In this document: positions 1 through 11,662 of the stretch, piece after piece
Layout: every line of letters starts with the position of its first letter
Numbering within the stretch: position 1 is the first letter of the stretch
Assembly: GCA_963854835.1 (NCBI GenBank)
Contig: OY978525.1
Span: 62,909,355 to 62,973,354 of the forward strand
Source of the DNA: Megamerina dolium
Taxonomy: Eukaryota; Arthropoda; Insecta; Diptera; Megamerinidae
Direction of reading: 5' to 3'
Length of the DNA stretch: 64,000 nt
Translations under genes and position numbers: made by a program
The notes under the pieces: model-generated
Database searches by the model: none
The model's input: only the letters and a program-made list of their open reading frames with translations
What the model was told of the DNA's origin: nothing

Positions 1-30
1 GCTGAAACGACACATTCGGGTGGCGACATC

Positions 31-1081
31 ATGTCGCAATTAGGCGAGACAATCAGGAAGTTGATGGAAGCAATGCGTCTGCCGCAACGATCGATTAATA
101 ATCAAATCAGAGATCTACTCAGCTCAGTAACGAGACTTCACACATGCACTCAAAACAAGTACAATAGAATAAAAGAAGTCAGAGGAAATGTCCCCCAAAG
201 GCTGACATCGATAGACTCAACGCGAAGAGACCCCGCGAAGATGAGCAGTTGGCTCCAAAGACACCACCCAAGAAGAATAAACCCGACCACGAGGAAGTGC
301 TCGAGCCAATGGAGAGTGCGAGCAGGAAGGATGGAAGTAATAATCATGCAAAAGGTAAAGAAAGAGCGTAGAAGGAGAATGGCTGGACGCAGGTCAATCG
401 CAAAACACAAACGGCTAAGAAGAAGGCCGCTCCCGAGACCGTATGCGATAGTCATTGCATGTGCTGGAAACATGTCATACAGCGACATACTTAGGGCTGT
501 TAAAAAAGACGATGCTGGAACTCGGTGAGAACGTTTCGCGGATCAGGAAGACGGCGAAAGGAGAGATTCTGCTTGAATTAAAAAAGGCGCAGATGACGAA
601 CACGGGAGTCGATGGGAAGGAGGTAAGCAAGGTTCTAGGTTCCCAAGCGCATATCCGAGCGCTGACACACGAGATATGAGTGAAGATCCGCGACCTAGAC
701 GAAAATACCACCAACGAGGATATAGTGGAGGCTATCTGATCGCAAGTAAAGGAGTTAAGCTACTTCGACGAGAGAGCGATCAAACACATGAGGGAGGCGT
801 ATGCAGGCACGCAGACTGCAGTGGTAAGCCTTCTGGCTTTGGATGCAAGGCGACTGCTTGACGCTCAGAAGATCAATATTGGATGGGTGGTCTGTCGAAT
901 AAGGGAAAAGCTTAACCTAAAGAAATGTTTCTGGTGCTTGGACTACGGACATGTGGCAAAGGTATGCGACAAAGAACCATTCTGTGGAGCATGCAAAAGC
1001 AACGGGAAGGAGGATACGGGTCACCAAATCGGCAGTAGGAGGTGTCCCCTATATCAAGCAGCGTGCAAAACTCTCAAGTGA
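31..1081 (+). pseudogene. LINE ORF1 (gag-like, CCHC zinc knuckles), frameshifted
   Basis: Nucleic-acid-binding ORF1 protein of an R1-clade LINE, which would coat the element RNA. The reading frame is spread over at least three pieces (about 31-180, 455-679 and 788-1081), so no single protein is made. The last piece carries the diagnostic knuckle CFWCLDYGHVAKVC (C-x2-C-x4-H-x4-C), followed by a second cysteine cluster, CGACKSNGKEDTGH. The basic stretch in the middle is read in a mixture of frames and should not be trusted. ORF1 ends about 55 bp before the ORF2 material, the usual R1-clade arrangement. Confidence 0.75.
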
Positions 1082-1135
1082 AAGTTGTCAACTTAAATCA
1101 ACTTAAATCTCTGTGAAGCTGCGCAGCAGCTACTG

Positions 1136-2666
1136 ATGCAGATAATATATGAGGAGAAGATAAACGTTGCGATAATCTGCGAGCAGTACAAGAAGCTAAG
1201 CCCCGGAACCTGTATCTCTGATCATGGAAACAAAGCTGCCATATGGGCCTGTGGGGGCAACTCCCTCCAAGACAAGCCAATCACTGGAAAAAGACACTAT
1301 ACGCGGGCGAAGATCTGTGAAATTAATTTTTACAGCTGCTACATTCCGCCGAGTGTGACGCATGTCGACTACGAAAGGATCCTGGACGAGCTAGTGGAAG
1401 ACGCTCGAAATAATACGCCAAATGTGATAGCAGGCGACTTCATGTATGGGCCGAAGAATGGGGCAGCAGTTATACAAACAGACGGGGTGATGGCCTGCTT
1501 AAGGCGTTCTCCGTGCTAGACGCGGTGTTGCTCAATACCGGCGGAAAGAATACCTTCGAGAAGAACGGTCGCGGATCAATAATCGACATTACGTTCGTCA
1601 GCCGTGCACTGGTGCGAACGGCAAGTTGCTATTATGATGGAACTCGGCAAGCATGCACAGATTCGAGGGAGGGTTCAAAAACCACAGACCAAAGGGTGGA
1701 AGATGGAAACGCTAGATGAGGAAGCCTTCAGATTCATGCTAGATGAGAACCCGGACAGCTCAAACGACGTGGACGAACAAGCCGACATGTTGGTGAAGTA
1801 TGTTAGCAAAGCCTGCGAGGCTGCCATGTGCAGGAAAGGACAGAATATGTCTAGAAAGCCCACATATTGGTGGAACGATGATATTAACACGCTAAGAAGC
1901 GAATGTCATAGAGCGAGACGACTCTCCCAAAGAAGCATAGGTACGGCGGAACATACAAGACTGCGTGAATGCTTCAAGAAAAAACACAAGGAGTTTAAGA
2001 AGGCGATAAAAAGAAGCTAGTCCACGTGCTTTAAAGAACTTTGTGAAAAAGTGGACGACAACCCGTGGGGCGACGCGTACAAAATAGTCATGATGATGGC
2101 CCTACTCTCCTAGAATATTGCACAGTTGTCACATTTGATGTGCAAAATGCGTTCAACTCGGCATATTGGCCGCATATCATGTGTATTGGAGAGTACTCCT
2201 AGCTAAAGTTAGCCAGTCGGTATTGATGTAGGCGGCGCCCATATGGGGAAGAGCCCTGAGTCAAAAAACATATGTCAAGAAGGCGAAAACAGTTTTTAGG
2301 CTAAGCGCCATCAGAGTTGCCTGCGCTTTTAGAACTATGTCGCACGAGGCGGTCGGTGTTATATCTGGCATTATGCCGCCAGACATAATGGCTTCAGAGC
2401 TAAGCAGAGTCTACAACAGAGCAAAAAGCATGAATAGGCGACTAACGGCTGATGAACGTAAAGAGGAGAGACAGATGAGCTTCGACGAGTGGCAAACGAA
2501 ATGGGACGCCGCAGAAAAAAGAAGGTGGACGCACAGGTTCATCAGGAACGTGGAAGCCTGGGTCGATAGAAAACATGGAGAGACAGACTTTTACCTGACG
2601 CAGTTTTTGTCGGGTCATGGCTGTTTCAGGGAGTACCTCCTCAGATTCGGGCACGATGACGTGACA
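1136..2666 (+). pseudogene. LINE ORF2 remnant: endonuclease plus C-terminus, RT deleted
   Basis: ORF2 normally encodes an apurinic-like endonuclease followed by reverse transcriptase. Here the endonuclease is readable (1136-1519): an INVAIICEQYK segment, AIWACGG, FYSCYIPPS and VIAGDF, all typical of R1-clade endonucleases. A frameshift near 1515 leads into its C-terminus (GRGSIIDITFVS) and the linker up to about 2020, where a TAG interrupts it. The RT domain is then deleted, leaving only a short FDVQNAFNSA-like palm scrap. The frame resumes at 2337 in the C-terminal region (VISGIMPPDIMASELSRVYN). No catalytic YADD box remains, so the copy cannot be autonomous. Confidence 0.8.
1210..2666 (+). 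repeat. 1457-bp direct repeat, first unit (partner 3949-5405)
   Basis: Bases 1210-2666 reappear at 3949-5405 with a constant offset of 2739. I found no mismatch wherever I compared them, and the reading frames of both copies translate identically, including the shared internal RT deletion and the TAG at about 2018. Between the units lies the gypsy fragment 2667-3948. Such identity implies a very recent duplication or an assembly error. Confidence 0.9.
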
Positions 2667-3407
2667 TAGTCGCTGTTTTATACAAGCTACGAAATCTTCC
2701 AACTCGTCGGGTTTTATGGCTTTTCTTGCTAATTCGCAAGCAGAAATGAACTGGTGTACTTCAGTTTTCAAATCCTTAGACTCTGCTCCAGTGAGTACTG
2801 GGACAAATCTGCTGACGGTCTGTGCAATTTCGTCAATACGCATTTTTAGCTTTAATTCAGGTTTTACTTCTGGTTGTGTTTTTCGTACTGGTGTACGGCG
2901 ATGAAGAGGGGTTTCCTGTGCTAGGCAGCGTTCTCTTTCGAGATTCCTCTCTTTTGCCTGGAGTGCACTTAGCTGCTTAGAGTCAACCGAGGTTCTAAGC
3001 CTTTTCTCTCTAAATTCTTCTGAAATGCCCTTTCCGTTTAGTAAATCTTCTAATTCCTTATTTCTATTAAGAATTTTAGTAATCTCTACTTCTAGCTGTT
3101 CCGCGTCGGATCCCTGTTTTGCGATCTGAGTTCGCAGAGCCCTAATTTGTATCTCTGCTGCCTCTAAATCGTCTTTTTGTCCTAAGGCTGCTTCAGCCTG
3201 GCTTTTCAGAAGATCGTCTAAGTCGTATAACGTGGAGCCTAATTCCTTTATTGGAATTAGTACCTTTCCGTGCTGAACTTTTGATTTTATGAGCTGGAAT
3301 TGGTCGTATGTGCTGTGTTGCTTAATCAAGCTCCACACGAAGTCGATTGATTTGGTTATTGCAACGCCTAGTTCTATTTCTAATGCTTTATAGGTTTTAG
3401 TGTCCAT
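2667..3407 (-). pseudogene. LTR-retrotransposon Gag, N-terminal part, truncated
   Basis: A Gag-like protein from a probable start at 3407 (MDTKTYKALEIEL). The middle is rich in Glu, Lys, Gln and Leu with heptad-like spacing (for example ILNRNKELEDLLNGKG and LSALQAKERNLERERCL), indicating a coiled coil. A conserved-looking helical block follows (KTEVHQFISACELARKAIKP), recalling capsid-like Gag cores of gypsy elements. The frame runs into antisense LINE sequence at 2666, so the last residues are chimeric. An open frame continues upstream to about 3515, but that part is leader and primer-binding-site sequence. No zinc knuckle is seen, because the C-terminus is lost. Confidence 0.6.
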
Positions 3408-3502
3408 TTGACTTTTGGTCAAACACACACTATAATTAGGTACTATACTTAAACGTTGAACGTAAAAAACCTTGTATATACAAGATATTTTGCAGTATCC
3501 TA

Positions 3503-3514
3503 CCGGCTGCGCCA
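3503..3514 (-). promoter_or_regulatory. Primer binding site, tRNA-Ser-like
   Basis: The minus strand reads TGGCGCAGCCGG three bases inside the LTR. A TGGCGCAG-type site fits priming by a tRNA-Ser 3' end, as I recall for 17.6/297-type gypsy elements. The tRNA assignment is from memory and not checked. Confidence 0.5.
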
Positions 3515-3517
3515 AAA

Positions 3518-3926
3518 TGTTGTGTATTATTTTTTCACAACACTCACTAAATACCTAACCGATACTCTCAAGGATGTAACGCACAAGATTAGCAGTTATA
3601 CCTAAGCTCCTAAATATCCTTCGAGATTATGACACTAGTTAGCTGAAATAAAACAGAGTTAATTATACGATACTTGCGTTTTTAGGTCTTCACTTTATTC
3701 CTGGTATTACTTTACACTTTTCACTAATACTGGAGGGCCTCGTAATGATCGTAGTATTTTACAATTGCTCACAGGCTAACACTTCACAATTTGGGACAAG
3801 ACTCACAACTAAAAATCCACTGACTTCAATAAACTGGCAGCTCTTATACTATCTACATATCGATCTACCCACATTCCAACATATAACATACAATAATATA
3901 TTCACACCACTTGTGTAATAACAACA
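3518..3926 (-). repeat. LTR (409 bp, TG...CA) of the gypsy fragment
   Basis: On the plus strand the block starts TGTTGTGTATTA and ends AATAACAACA, giving short inverted ends TGTTG...CAACA typical of LTRs. It lies immediately beside the primer binding site on the gag side. Only one LTR of this element is present in the window. Confidence 0.65.
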
Positions 3927-3948
3927 ATAGCAGCAGTATTAACAGCAA

Positions 3949-5636
3949 CTGTATCTCTGATCATGGAAACAAAGCTGCCATATGGGCCTGTGGGGGCAAC
4001 TCCCTCCAAGACAAGCCAATCACTGGAAAAAGACACTATACGCGGGCGAAGATCTGTGAAATTAATTTTTACAGCTGCTACATTCCGCCGAGTGTGACGC
4101 ATGTCGACTACGAAAGGATCCTGGACGAGCTAGTGGAAGACGCTCGAAATAATACGCCAAATGTGATAGCAGGCGACTTCATGTATGGGCCGAAGAATGG
4201 GGCAGCAGTTATACAAACAGACGGGGTGATGGCCTGCTTAAGGCGTTCTCCGTGCTAGACGCGGTGTTGCTCAATACCGGCGGAAAGAATACCTTCGAGA
4301 AGAACGGTCGCGGATCAATAATCGACATTACGTTCGTCAGCCGTGCACTGGTGCGAACGGCAAGTTGCTATTATGATGGAACTCGGCAAGCATGCACAGA
4401 TTCGAGGGAGGGTTCAAAAACCACAGACCAAAGGGTGGAAGATGGAAACGCTAGATGAGGAAGCCTTCAGATTCATGCTAGATGAGAACCCGGACAGCTC
4501 AAACGACGTGGACGAACAAGCCGACATGTTGGTGAAGTATGTTAGCAAAGCCTGCGAGGCTGCCATGTGCAGGAAAGGACAGAATATGTCTAGAAAGCCC
4601 ACATATTGGTGGAACGATGATATTAACACGCTAAGAAGCGAATGTCATAGAGCGAGACGACTCTCCCAAAGAAGCATAGGTACGGCGGAACATACAAGAC
4701 TGCGTGAATGCTTCAAGAAAAAACACAAGGAGTTTAAGAAGGCGATAAAAAGAAGCTAGTCCACGTGCTTTAAAGAACTTTGTGAAAAAGTGGACGACAA
4801 CCCGTGGGGCGACGCGTACAAAATAGTCATGATGATGGCCCTACTCTCCTAGAATATTGCACAGTTGTCACATTTGATGTGCAAAATGCGTTCAACTCGG
4901 CATATTGGCCGCATATCATGTGTATTGGAGAGTACTCCTAGCTAAAGTTAGCCAGTCGGTATTGATGTAGGCGGCGCCCATATGGGGAAGAGCCCTGAGT
5001 CAAAAAACATATGTCAAGAAGGCGAAAACAGTTTTTAGGCTAAGCGCCATCAGAGTTGCCTGCGCTTTTAGAACTATGTCGCACGAGGCGGTCGGTGTTA
5101 TATCTGGCATTATGCCGCCAGACATAATGGCTTCAGAGCTAAGCAGAGTCTACAACAGAGCAAAAAGCATGAATAGGCGACTAACGGCTGATGAACGTAA
5201 AGAGGAGAGACAGATGAGCTTCGACGAGTGGCAAACGAAATGGGACGCCGCAGAAAAAAGAAGGTGGACGCACAGGTTCATCAGGAACGTGGAAGCCTGG
5301 GTCGATAGAAAACATGGAGAGACAGACTTTTACCTGACGCAGTTTTTGTCGGGTCATGGCTGTTTCAGGGAGTACCTCCTCAGATTCGGGCACGATGACG
5401 TGACAGAATGCTCCTTCTGCAGCAGTGTCGGTGAAAACGCAGACCATATCTTTTCTCTTGTTCGAGATATGTAGCACAGAGAGCAGATATAGAGAGGTTA
5501 ATAAACGAAAGCATGACACCCGATAACATTGTGAGCCACATGCTACAAACGAGATTGGTGTGGGCTAAGATGAAAGGACGAAAGAAAGTAGAAATATACA
5601 TGCAGCGGATGAATAACCCTGTAGGGCGTATGTGAA
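3949..5636 (+). pseudogene. LINE ORF2 remnant, copy B
   Basis: The endonuclease part lacks its first strands; then follow the linker, the RT deletion and the C-terminal region, exactly as in copy A. Unlike copy A it keeps the C-terminal cysteine-histidine motif CSFCSSVGENADHIF (about 5406-5450), a CCHC-type finger characteristic of R1-clade ORF2 C-termini. A frameshift at about 5455 separates the last ~50 codons, which end near 5634. The catalytic RT residues are missing, so it could not retrotranspose on its own. Confidence 0.8.
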
Positions 5637-5889
5637 GAGCCTTTTTGGGCTAGCTCGGTCCTGCGAAGTAGTGCTTAACTGAGGTCCCACAGGGCCAAAA
5701 AAAATACGAGTTACAGAAGTCGGAGTTAAGGGTTTAGTACGTAGGCGTACTGGTTCATCCAAGTCTTACTATGCAAGTCCAGCATAGTATTAGAATTAGG
5801 TGTATCCGTAGCGGAAAGTATGAATCGTACATGCCGTCTATGGTTGACGGTATCTATGAAAGATTCCCCCTTCGAATAAAAAAAAAAAC
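5637..5889 (+). other. LINE 3' UTR and poly(A) tail
   Basis: Non-coding tail ending ...CCCCCTTCGAATAAAAAAAAAAA. Its reverse complement is recognisable at 37765-37960, including the GTAGGCGTACTGGTTC block, which supports one LINE family and marks the 3' terminus. The neighbouring errantivirus LTR starts 24 bp further on. Confidence 0.75.
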
Positions 5890-5912
5890 ACTTCTGTGTA
5901 TGTATGTATGTA

Positions 5913-6216
5913 AATTAAGTAATCTTAGATTTAGTAGTTTTTATTAGGATAGTAGATATTATTATGCAATTTAAGTAATCTTAACACTATGAGCTACACT
6001 TGATAACTGACTTAAAAACTAACTTCGCTATAATTATTTTCTTATTATTCTGAATAGGATTGTTGTTGTTGTAGTTGGTGCTATTGTTGTTGTCGTTGAT
6101 ATTCCAAGAATAGCTCTTTGCTGCGTACGTTTTGCTAAACTGATCGTTAGCGTGGGAGCGGACCAATCGTCAGCATTTTATCATATATGCGACTGCACGT
6201 GTTAGATATGTTAACT
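5913..6216 (-). repeat. 3' LTR of errantivirus 1 (about 304 bp)
   Basis: Matches 11662-11996 nearly throughout. It lacks about 30 bp found in the right LTR (AATAGTCAGTTAGCAATTCG and following bases, near 11873-11905). On the minus strand it begins AGTTAACATATC, an errantivirus-like AGT start. It includes a run of TTG trinucleotides. Confidence 0.9.
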
Positions 6217-6228
6217 CCTCCCTTCCTT
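6217..6228 (-). promoter_or_regulatory. Polypurine tract of errantivirus 1
   Basis: The minus strand reads AAGGAAGGGAGG directly before the 3' LTR start AGTTAAC. This is the expected position and composition of the plus-strand DNA primer of a retroelement. Confidence 0.75.
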
Positions 6229-6246
6229 AAATGTAATCGTCCCTGA

Positions 6247-7622
6247 TTACACGGAGTCATTTGTTTCACTCGGTTCAATAATACAACTTAATATTTCCCG
6301 CATGACCAAGTCATTGCTTTGCTGGGGTTGCCTTCTTGTTATAACTCTGATCGTTTTATTATTGCAAAGGTTGACAATTACTATTATTGATAAAATTGAT
6401 ATTGCTGCCCATAAAGTTATTTTCATGCCGTTATGGTTCGATTCTATTTGCTGGTTGATGGTTGCTATTCTCTTAATGTTTTTTATGTCCATTTCATCAA
6501 TGTTTTCTAGAGAAAGATCCTCGAGTTGCGGTATAACATTTAGCTTCTGCAATCCGGGATGTTCAATATTATTATAAGCTTGATGTTCCTTATTTTTAAA
6601 AAGTGTACCATTAACAACAACTTTATCCTCAAATACTACAAGATACGTTCCATTTACGACCTTTTCCTCACCATCTCCATCTCTTACTATGAATTCATGG
6701 TTGTTCAGTAGTATTACACCTTCTCGACTTTGATCTATTTTTCGGTAGCTCTTAGCATAACTTGTGTTGCAATATGCGATATTTCGGTTGAGTAGATCCA
6801 ATAAGCAATCTTCTTTTGCTCCTATCTGACAAAAATCAACAACTGTTTTACCGTTACAATTTCTTAATGATTTGAATTGATTCCCTTTCTTTCCAACTAT
6901 GTCAAATTTTAAATTAATTACATTTTTATTATGAATAACTGGTTTTACAATAAACTTTCGGTAAAAGTCTTCTACTACAGGATATTGTATTATTAAGAAT
7001 ATTGTTTCATTATTTTGCACTACCTTAACCTTAGAATTATTTAATATTGTGGTTACACTGATCTTATTTTTAATACTTGAATCTATGTCTAATAGTTCGT
7101 TATTACTTAATAATAAAGAGTTTACAATATTCATTCTCGCTAACATTACTGAATATATTATATTATGTAATTCCAATATAATAATATTGTTTCTATGTGA
7201 AATCAACTCGAAAATGTTGTCCTCCTTTGTTACTGAGCTCTCATGTCTCAATTTATTAATTCCCTTCGTTAGTTGATTAATTTTGTTTACAAAATTGTTT
7301 GTTATTGCTTCAATCAAAGATTCCGTTTTCATCTTGACTTCATTAAAATCATAAAAATCTGGTGTACCGAGTCTATTTCTATTGTTTTTTGTAGCTCGGC
7401 ATATGATAAGCCTTCGGTAACTTTTAGATTTTTGTAGGCCATTTTGGTAAACTCCATTAAATCTGTTTTATGTATCAAATATTTTGTAACGTTATAAACT
7501 GATATATCTCCATCTTCTATTGGTATATAAAAGGAACCCGAATAGTCTATAATTTTTGCTGCAGTGATAGCGAGACATATCCTGAAATTATCGAATATTG
7601 TCTTTATGAATATGCTTTCCAT
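6247..7622 (-). pseudogene. Errantivirus 1 Env-like glycoprotein, broken
   Basis: Env of insect errantiviruses is a membrane glycoprotein derived from insect-virus fusion proteins. Two reading pieces remain: 7622-7329 (N-terminal part) and 7332-6247 (361 codons). The second has several N-glycosylation sequons, a cysteine-containing ectodomain, a hydrophobic membrane segment near its C-terminus (LWAAISILSIIVIVNL) and a short basic tail. The join at about 7330 is frameshifted. I see no furin-type basic site with a following hydrophobic peptide, as is present in the other errantivirus here at about 60320, so that part appears lost. Non-functional. Confidence 0.75.
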
Positions 7623-10417
7623 CTATTTTAAGAGTAGTACCTAAATCTTCCTGAACTACTTTCTCCCTATAAATATCTGATAACTTATTTCCTAACCTTT
7701 TATTAATTTTAACATACACAATATCTCCCGCATTATACGTTTTATATTTCGTATTTTTGTTATGAAATTCTAAATCCTTAGTCTGCTTCATTTTCAGTTT
7801 CTGTTCAATATCCCTGTTCGATGTTCCTATTCCATAAATTACATCTTTTGGCTTACAGTCTGTTACTGAATGGATTGAATTATTATATTTTATTGTTGCT
7901 GACAAAATAGTTTCTACGACATCACTTGAATTTCTTTCATTCTTAATACACCTGCCTATTTCTGTTAATGTACTATGAAACCGTTCTATTTGACCATTTG
8001 ATTTACTGTGGTATGGTGGGACTTCATGCTGTTCTATATTGTGATTATTTCTGATATAACTTTTAATAGATTCTGATTTTAACGCGGGTTCATTATCACA
8101 TACGATAATTTTTGTATTTGGAAATATATTAAGTATTTCTATTATGCCTACTTTTATATCAGGAATTGATCTTGTTTCTAATTTTTTTACTATCGCGAAT
8201 TTCGAAAATTTGTCAATACATGTTAAAAGTCAAATTTTCCCTGTTGAATAAATGTCTATATGTAAAATTTCTCCTGGGTAAGTTGGAATTGGAGTATTCT
8301 CAATTATGTGGTTGTCTGGTTTCCTATTGTATTTAGAAACTAAGCATGTTTTGCATGATTTTATTAACTCATTTAATCTTTTTCTCATGTTTGGGAAAAA
8401 ATAATCTCTGGTTATTTGCTTGTAATTCTCCTTGGCATTCCTATGTGCCCTATTGTGTTCTGTGACCAAAATTTCCTCCTGATCATCTTTATTGATTACA
8501 TCTATTACGATTTTTCGAGTGTATACAAATTTAACACCTACAAAGTTTCTCAATAATGCCTGTTGCACTTGTCCAAAATATTCCTCTTCACAGTAAATTG
8601 CATTAATTACATTGGGATTAATCGTTTCTTTTAGTAATTGAATAAGGTTCTGCTCATCTGTGAATTTTACTTCATGTCGAATATGTTTCTGAAACATAAT
8701 TTTTGTTTTCTTTGAGTTACTGTCCTGTCTGTGGATTATAATTTGGTTTCTGAAACTATTTAAACATGTTTGTACCATTTTAATTGTATCTGTTAGAGAC
8801 ATCTCCGAATGAGAGCCAGACTCAGAAAGATGATTTACATATTGTCTAGATAGGGCGTCTGCCACAATATTTTGACTACCTGTTTTATAAAAAAAAATTT
8901 TGCGGCAAATTCTTCGATAAGTGCTTCGCTTGATCTTGGCATTAGGATTTTTGTCTGACATAGAAAAAGTAAGAGGTTGATGGTCAGTGTAGATATTCAG
9001 TCCCTTGCAACCATATAGAAAATTTCTCAAGTTTTTTATTGCCCACACAATGGCTAAAAATTCTCTCTCATTAACTGCATAATTCATTTCTGTTTTTGAA
9101 AGGGTCCTCTATACGAATGTAAATAGGTAGTGAGTGGCTTCGCTATGTCAGCGTATCCCCTAATGAATCTCCTATAATATCCTGATAGACCTAAAACGCA
9201 CGAAGGCTACGAACGGTTTTAGGTTCCTGATATTCAATTATAGCCTTTACCTTTTCAGGTGCGGTTTTTAACCCATCTCTAGAAACTACAAATCCTAAAA
9301 ACTCTACATCTTCTTTAAAAAATTTCGACTTCTCTAGATTTACTTTCATATTTGCATTATTAAGCAATACCAAAATGTCTTTAATGTGCTTTAAATGGTC
9401 ATTTTCACTTTGCGAAAAAACTATTATATCATCCACGTATACGTGGCATATTTTTCCAATTTCCGTCCTCAGAATGTCGTTTATAGTTCTCTGAAAAATG
9501 CTTGGTGCATTTTTCAGGCCAAAGGGCAACCGGCAAAATTCATACTTGCCGTTATTAATACCAAAAGCTGTTTTTTTTCTATCCCTTTCGTGCAACAAAA
9601 TCTGGTGGAATCCCGATTTAAGGATCAAGGTAGTAAAATATTTTGCTTTACCCAGGTTGGAGAGGATAACTGAAGTATCCAGTATTGGGTACTTATCATT
9701 CCTAGTGATATTATTTAACTTTCTAAAATCAATGACCAGTCTCTTCTTTTTTTGCCCATTGTCGTCAATACCTTTCTTATCTACGACCCATACTGGGTTA
9801 TTATATGCTGATTTAGACGGCCGTATAATTCCGTCCTCTAACAAATTTTTGATTTCTTTGTTAACAAATTCGTTAACAGCCATAGGGTACGGATAGCTTT
9901 TACTATAAATCGGATCATTTGATATGGTATTTATGGTAGCAATCACATTTGTGTTGTACGATAACTTAACATTTGGATTAGCAAAAACCTCTTTGAGCTC
10001 ATTTATAATTTCGTAGAACCGTGCCTTTACACATGAAGGCAGGCAATGTGCCAATTCTAATGGATTAATTTCGGCACAACTCTTGAATTTAAGTGGTTCT
10101 ATGCCACCATGAAAACTGAATATTTCTTTTTTTGCATCAATAGTTCCCCCTATCTGTTTAATAAAGTCGTATCCTACTATTCCATCGAACGATTGGATTT
10201 CAGGCAATAAATAAAAGTATGAATACTCGTTGCACACATTTACCAGACATTTTTGATCTATGATCAATTTACTATTAACTGTCTTTAAAATAAATGGTTG
10301 TTCGAGCTTCTTAACCCCCTTTAAATTTACTTCCCCTTTAATATAATTCTTAGCCGTACCTGTATCCAAGAGGAATTTAAGCAGTTTGCCATTTAGATAT
10401 CTCTCTATGTATGGCAA
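7588..10417 (-). pseudogene. Errantivirus 1 Pol (protease, RT, RNase H, integrase), broken
   Basis: From 10417 leftward: aspartic protease with the active-site DTG (FLLDTGTAKNYI), then reverse transcriptase with WVVDKKG, RLVIDFRKLN, LPFGLKNAPSIFQ and the catalytic YVDD (YVDDIIVF). At 9191-9087 the frame breaks, and the RT connection plus the start of RNase H, including its first acidic residue, are missing. The frame resumes at 9087 (NEREFLAIVWAIKNLR, TDHQPL), passes the integrase HHCC zinc domain (CKTCLVSKYN), meets a TGA near 8230, and is then open in the same frame through the integrase core (acidic DNEP and QIERFHS motifs) to 7588. At least one frameshift or deletion and one nonsense codon, so no active enzyme. 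Confidence 0.85.
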
Positions 10418-11476
10418 CTGCGACCCATTTCTAAAAAATTACACTCATCTGTCTCGGTATAATTTATTCGTTCTTGTTTATATGGTACCTGTTGTGCACT
10501 GTTGGTATGCCTTTTCTCTACATTGTTGAAAGGAGCAAATCTCCGGTCGGGATAATGTCGGTTGCTACTGTTTTTATGTTGTGGTGTACCATCGTTTCGA
10601 TTGATAATGTTATTTTGAGTTCTTGTGAAACAGCGTGAGGTACTCGGATCGACTTCCATTGGAATTGGGTATCGATCCCTGTTTGTTTCCTGTCGCATAT
10701 TAGTGGGTGCGTTTCTATATTATGAATTAAAATTGTGTCTAACTATTCGAGACTCATTACTATGGAAAGTATTAGCAAAGGCGAATCGGGAATTATTAGC
10801 TACAAGTTCCTGTGCAAGCGCCAATGCGCTGGGAAGGTTATTCGGTTTCGACGAAAATAGAATGTCACATAAGGGTTTGTTCAATCCCGATATAAATACT
10901 CTAAGTGCGTCACTTCTATATTTGTCGTTGATTGATCAAATTCGCATTTCCCTCATTCGTCATGGCCACTTTGTTTATTATAAGTGTTAATTTTCTTTCA
11001 ACTTCTTCATAAAATTTTATGATACTTAAACGTCCCTGCCTTAAGTAAATTGGACGTTTATCCGCAAAAGAAAAATCTAGTCTCGCTATAATCGCATTAA
11101 AATTTAGAACGGTATTAAACGATACTAATGTGGCATCTGCACGACCAGTGATTTTATTTCTTATTATGGCAACAGCCTGGTAATGCTTTGAACTGCCTAC
11201 GTATTTCTCAAATAATTTATAGGCTGCAAAGGCCGCTTGCCGCCAAGACACATATTTTGTCTCATCTCCGTTAAATTCGGGTAGAGTTTTAACAATATCC
11301 AAAGGTTCATCACACACCACTCCACTCACTATAGAAATAGCCTCATGTTCTTTAACTTGTCTCGGAATTTCTAGTTCACTTATTCTTTCTGCTAATTGAT
11401 CTATATTTCCTCTCAGTGTTTGCGTCACTTTGTTTGCAAATACCTCAAACAATTCTTTCATTTGTGCTTCATTCAT
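10405..11476 (-). pseudogene. Errantivirus 1 Gag, frameshifted
   Basis: Begins MNEAQMKELFEVFANKV at 11476. The errantivirus Gag core is clear: LPEFNGDETKYVSWRQAAF, KYVGSSKHYQAVAIIRNKI, FNTVLNFNAIIARLDFSFADKRPI. A stop and frameshift near 10916 separate the next conserved part, which reads on in another frame (LRVFISGLNKPLCDIL, PSALALAQEL). The C-terminal part (10698-10405) is polar and Asn/Arg-rich, with no zinc knuckle, as usual for this group. It overlaps the start of the pol frame by about 13 bp, the geometry of a frameshift-expressed Gag-Pol. Confidence 0.8.
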
Positions 11477-11650
11477 TTTCGAGCTTATTTCACTTCAACT
11501 ATTTCCTAACTGTTACAATTATTTCTTTTACACACTTAAGTTTTCTTAATTATGATTCACAAAATTTTACAATTATTTATTAATGTATCATATCTTATAA
11601 TTAATTTTCAGCATCTTTTCCTTATTCCTTGGTATTCTTCTGTGGGTAGT

Positions 11651-11662
11651 CGTTGGGCGCCA
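11651..11662 (-). promoter_or_regulatory. Primer binding site, tRNA-Lys-like
   Basis: The minus strand reads TGGCGCCCAACG immediately after the LTR end (...CTTAAT), matching the TGGCGCCCAAC type complementary to a tRNA-Lys 3' end. About 175 bp of untranslated leader (11477-11650) separates it from gag. Confidence 0.75.

Larger units (their letters stand above)
1..2666 (+). mobile_element. R1-clade non-LTR retrotransposon, copy A (deleted, 3' end lost)
   Basis: A LINE that begins before or at the window edge. It reads in order: ORF1 with zinc knuckles, an endonuclease domain, a short linker and the C-terminal part of ORF2. Nearly all of the reverse transcriptase is missing: around 2095-2150 the sequence jumps from the post-endonuclease region into a scrap of the RT palm and then to the C-terminal region. 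A third copy at 37765-40917 keeps the RT and shows what is absent. The element stops abruptly at 2666 against gypsy sequence, without its 3' UTR or poly(A). Confidence 0.85.
2667..3926 (-). mobile_element. Ty3/gypsy-type LTR retrotransposon, 5' fragment (LTR, PBS, partial gag)
   Basis: The minus strand reads LTR (3926 to 3518), a three-base gap, a primer binding site, a leader and the start of gag, and is cut off at 2667 against LINE copy A. No pol or 3' LTR is attached. The fragment lies between the two identical LINE blocks, so it belongs to a 2739-bp duplicated or rearranged unit. Confidence 0.75.
3949..5889 (+). mobile_element. R1-clade LINE, copy B (5' truncated, with 3' UTR and poly(A))
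   Basis: The same deleted element as copy A, starting inside the endonuclease at 3949, but continuing beyond the shared block through the end of ORF2, a 3' UTR and an A-run at about 5877-5889. The 3' UTR matches, in reverse orientation, the 3' end of the copy at 37765-40917. All three are therefore one family. Confidence 0.85.

Noticed and set aside
2442..2666. Extension of the minus-strand gag frame into LINE sequence as a fusion protein
   Set aside because: The extension is antisense LINE and the same bases occur at 5181-5405 without gag, so the fusion is an accident of the junction.
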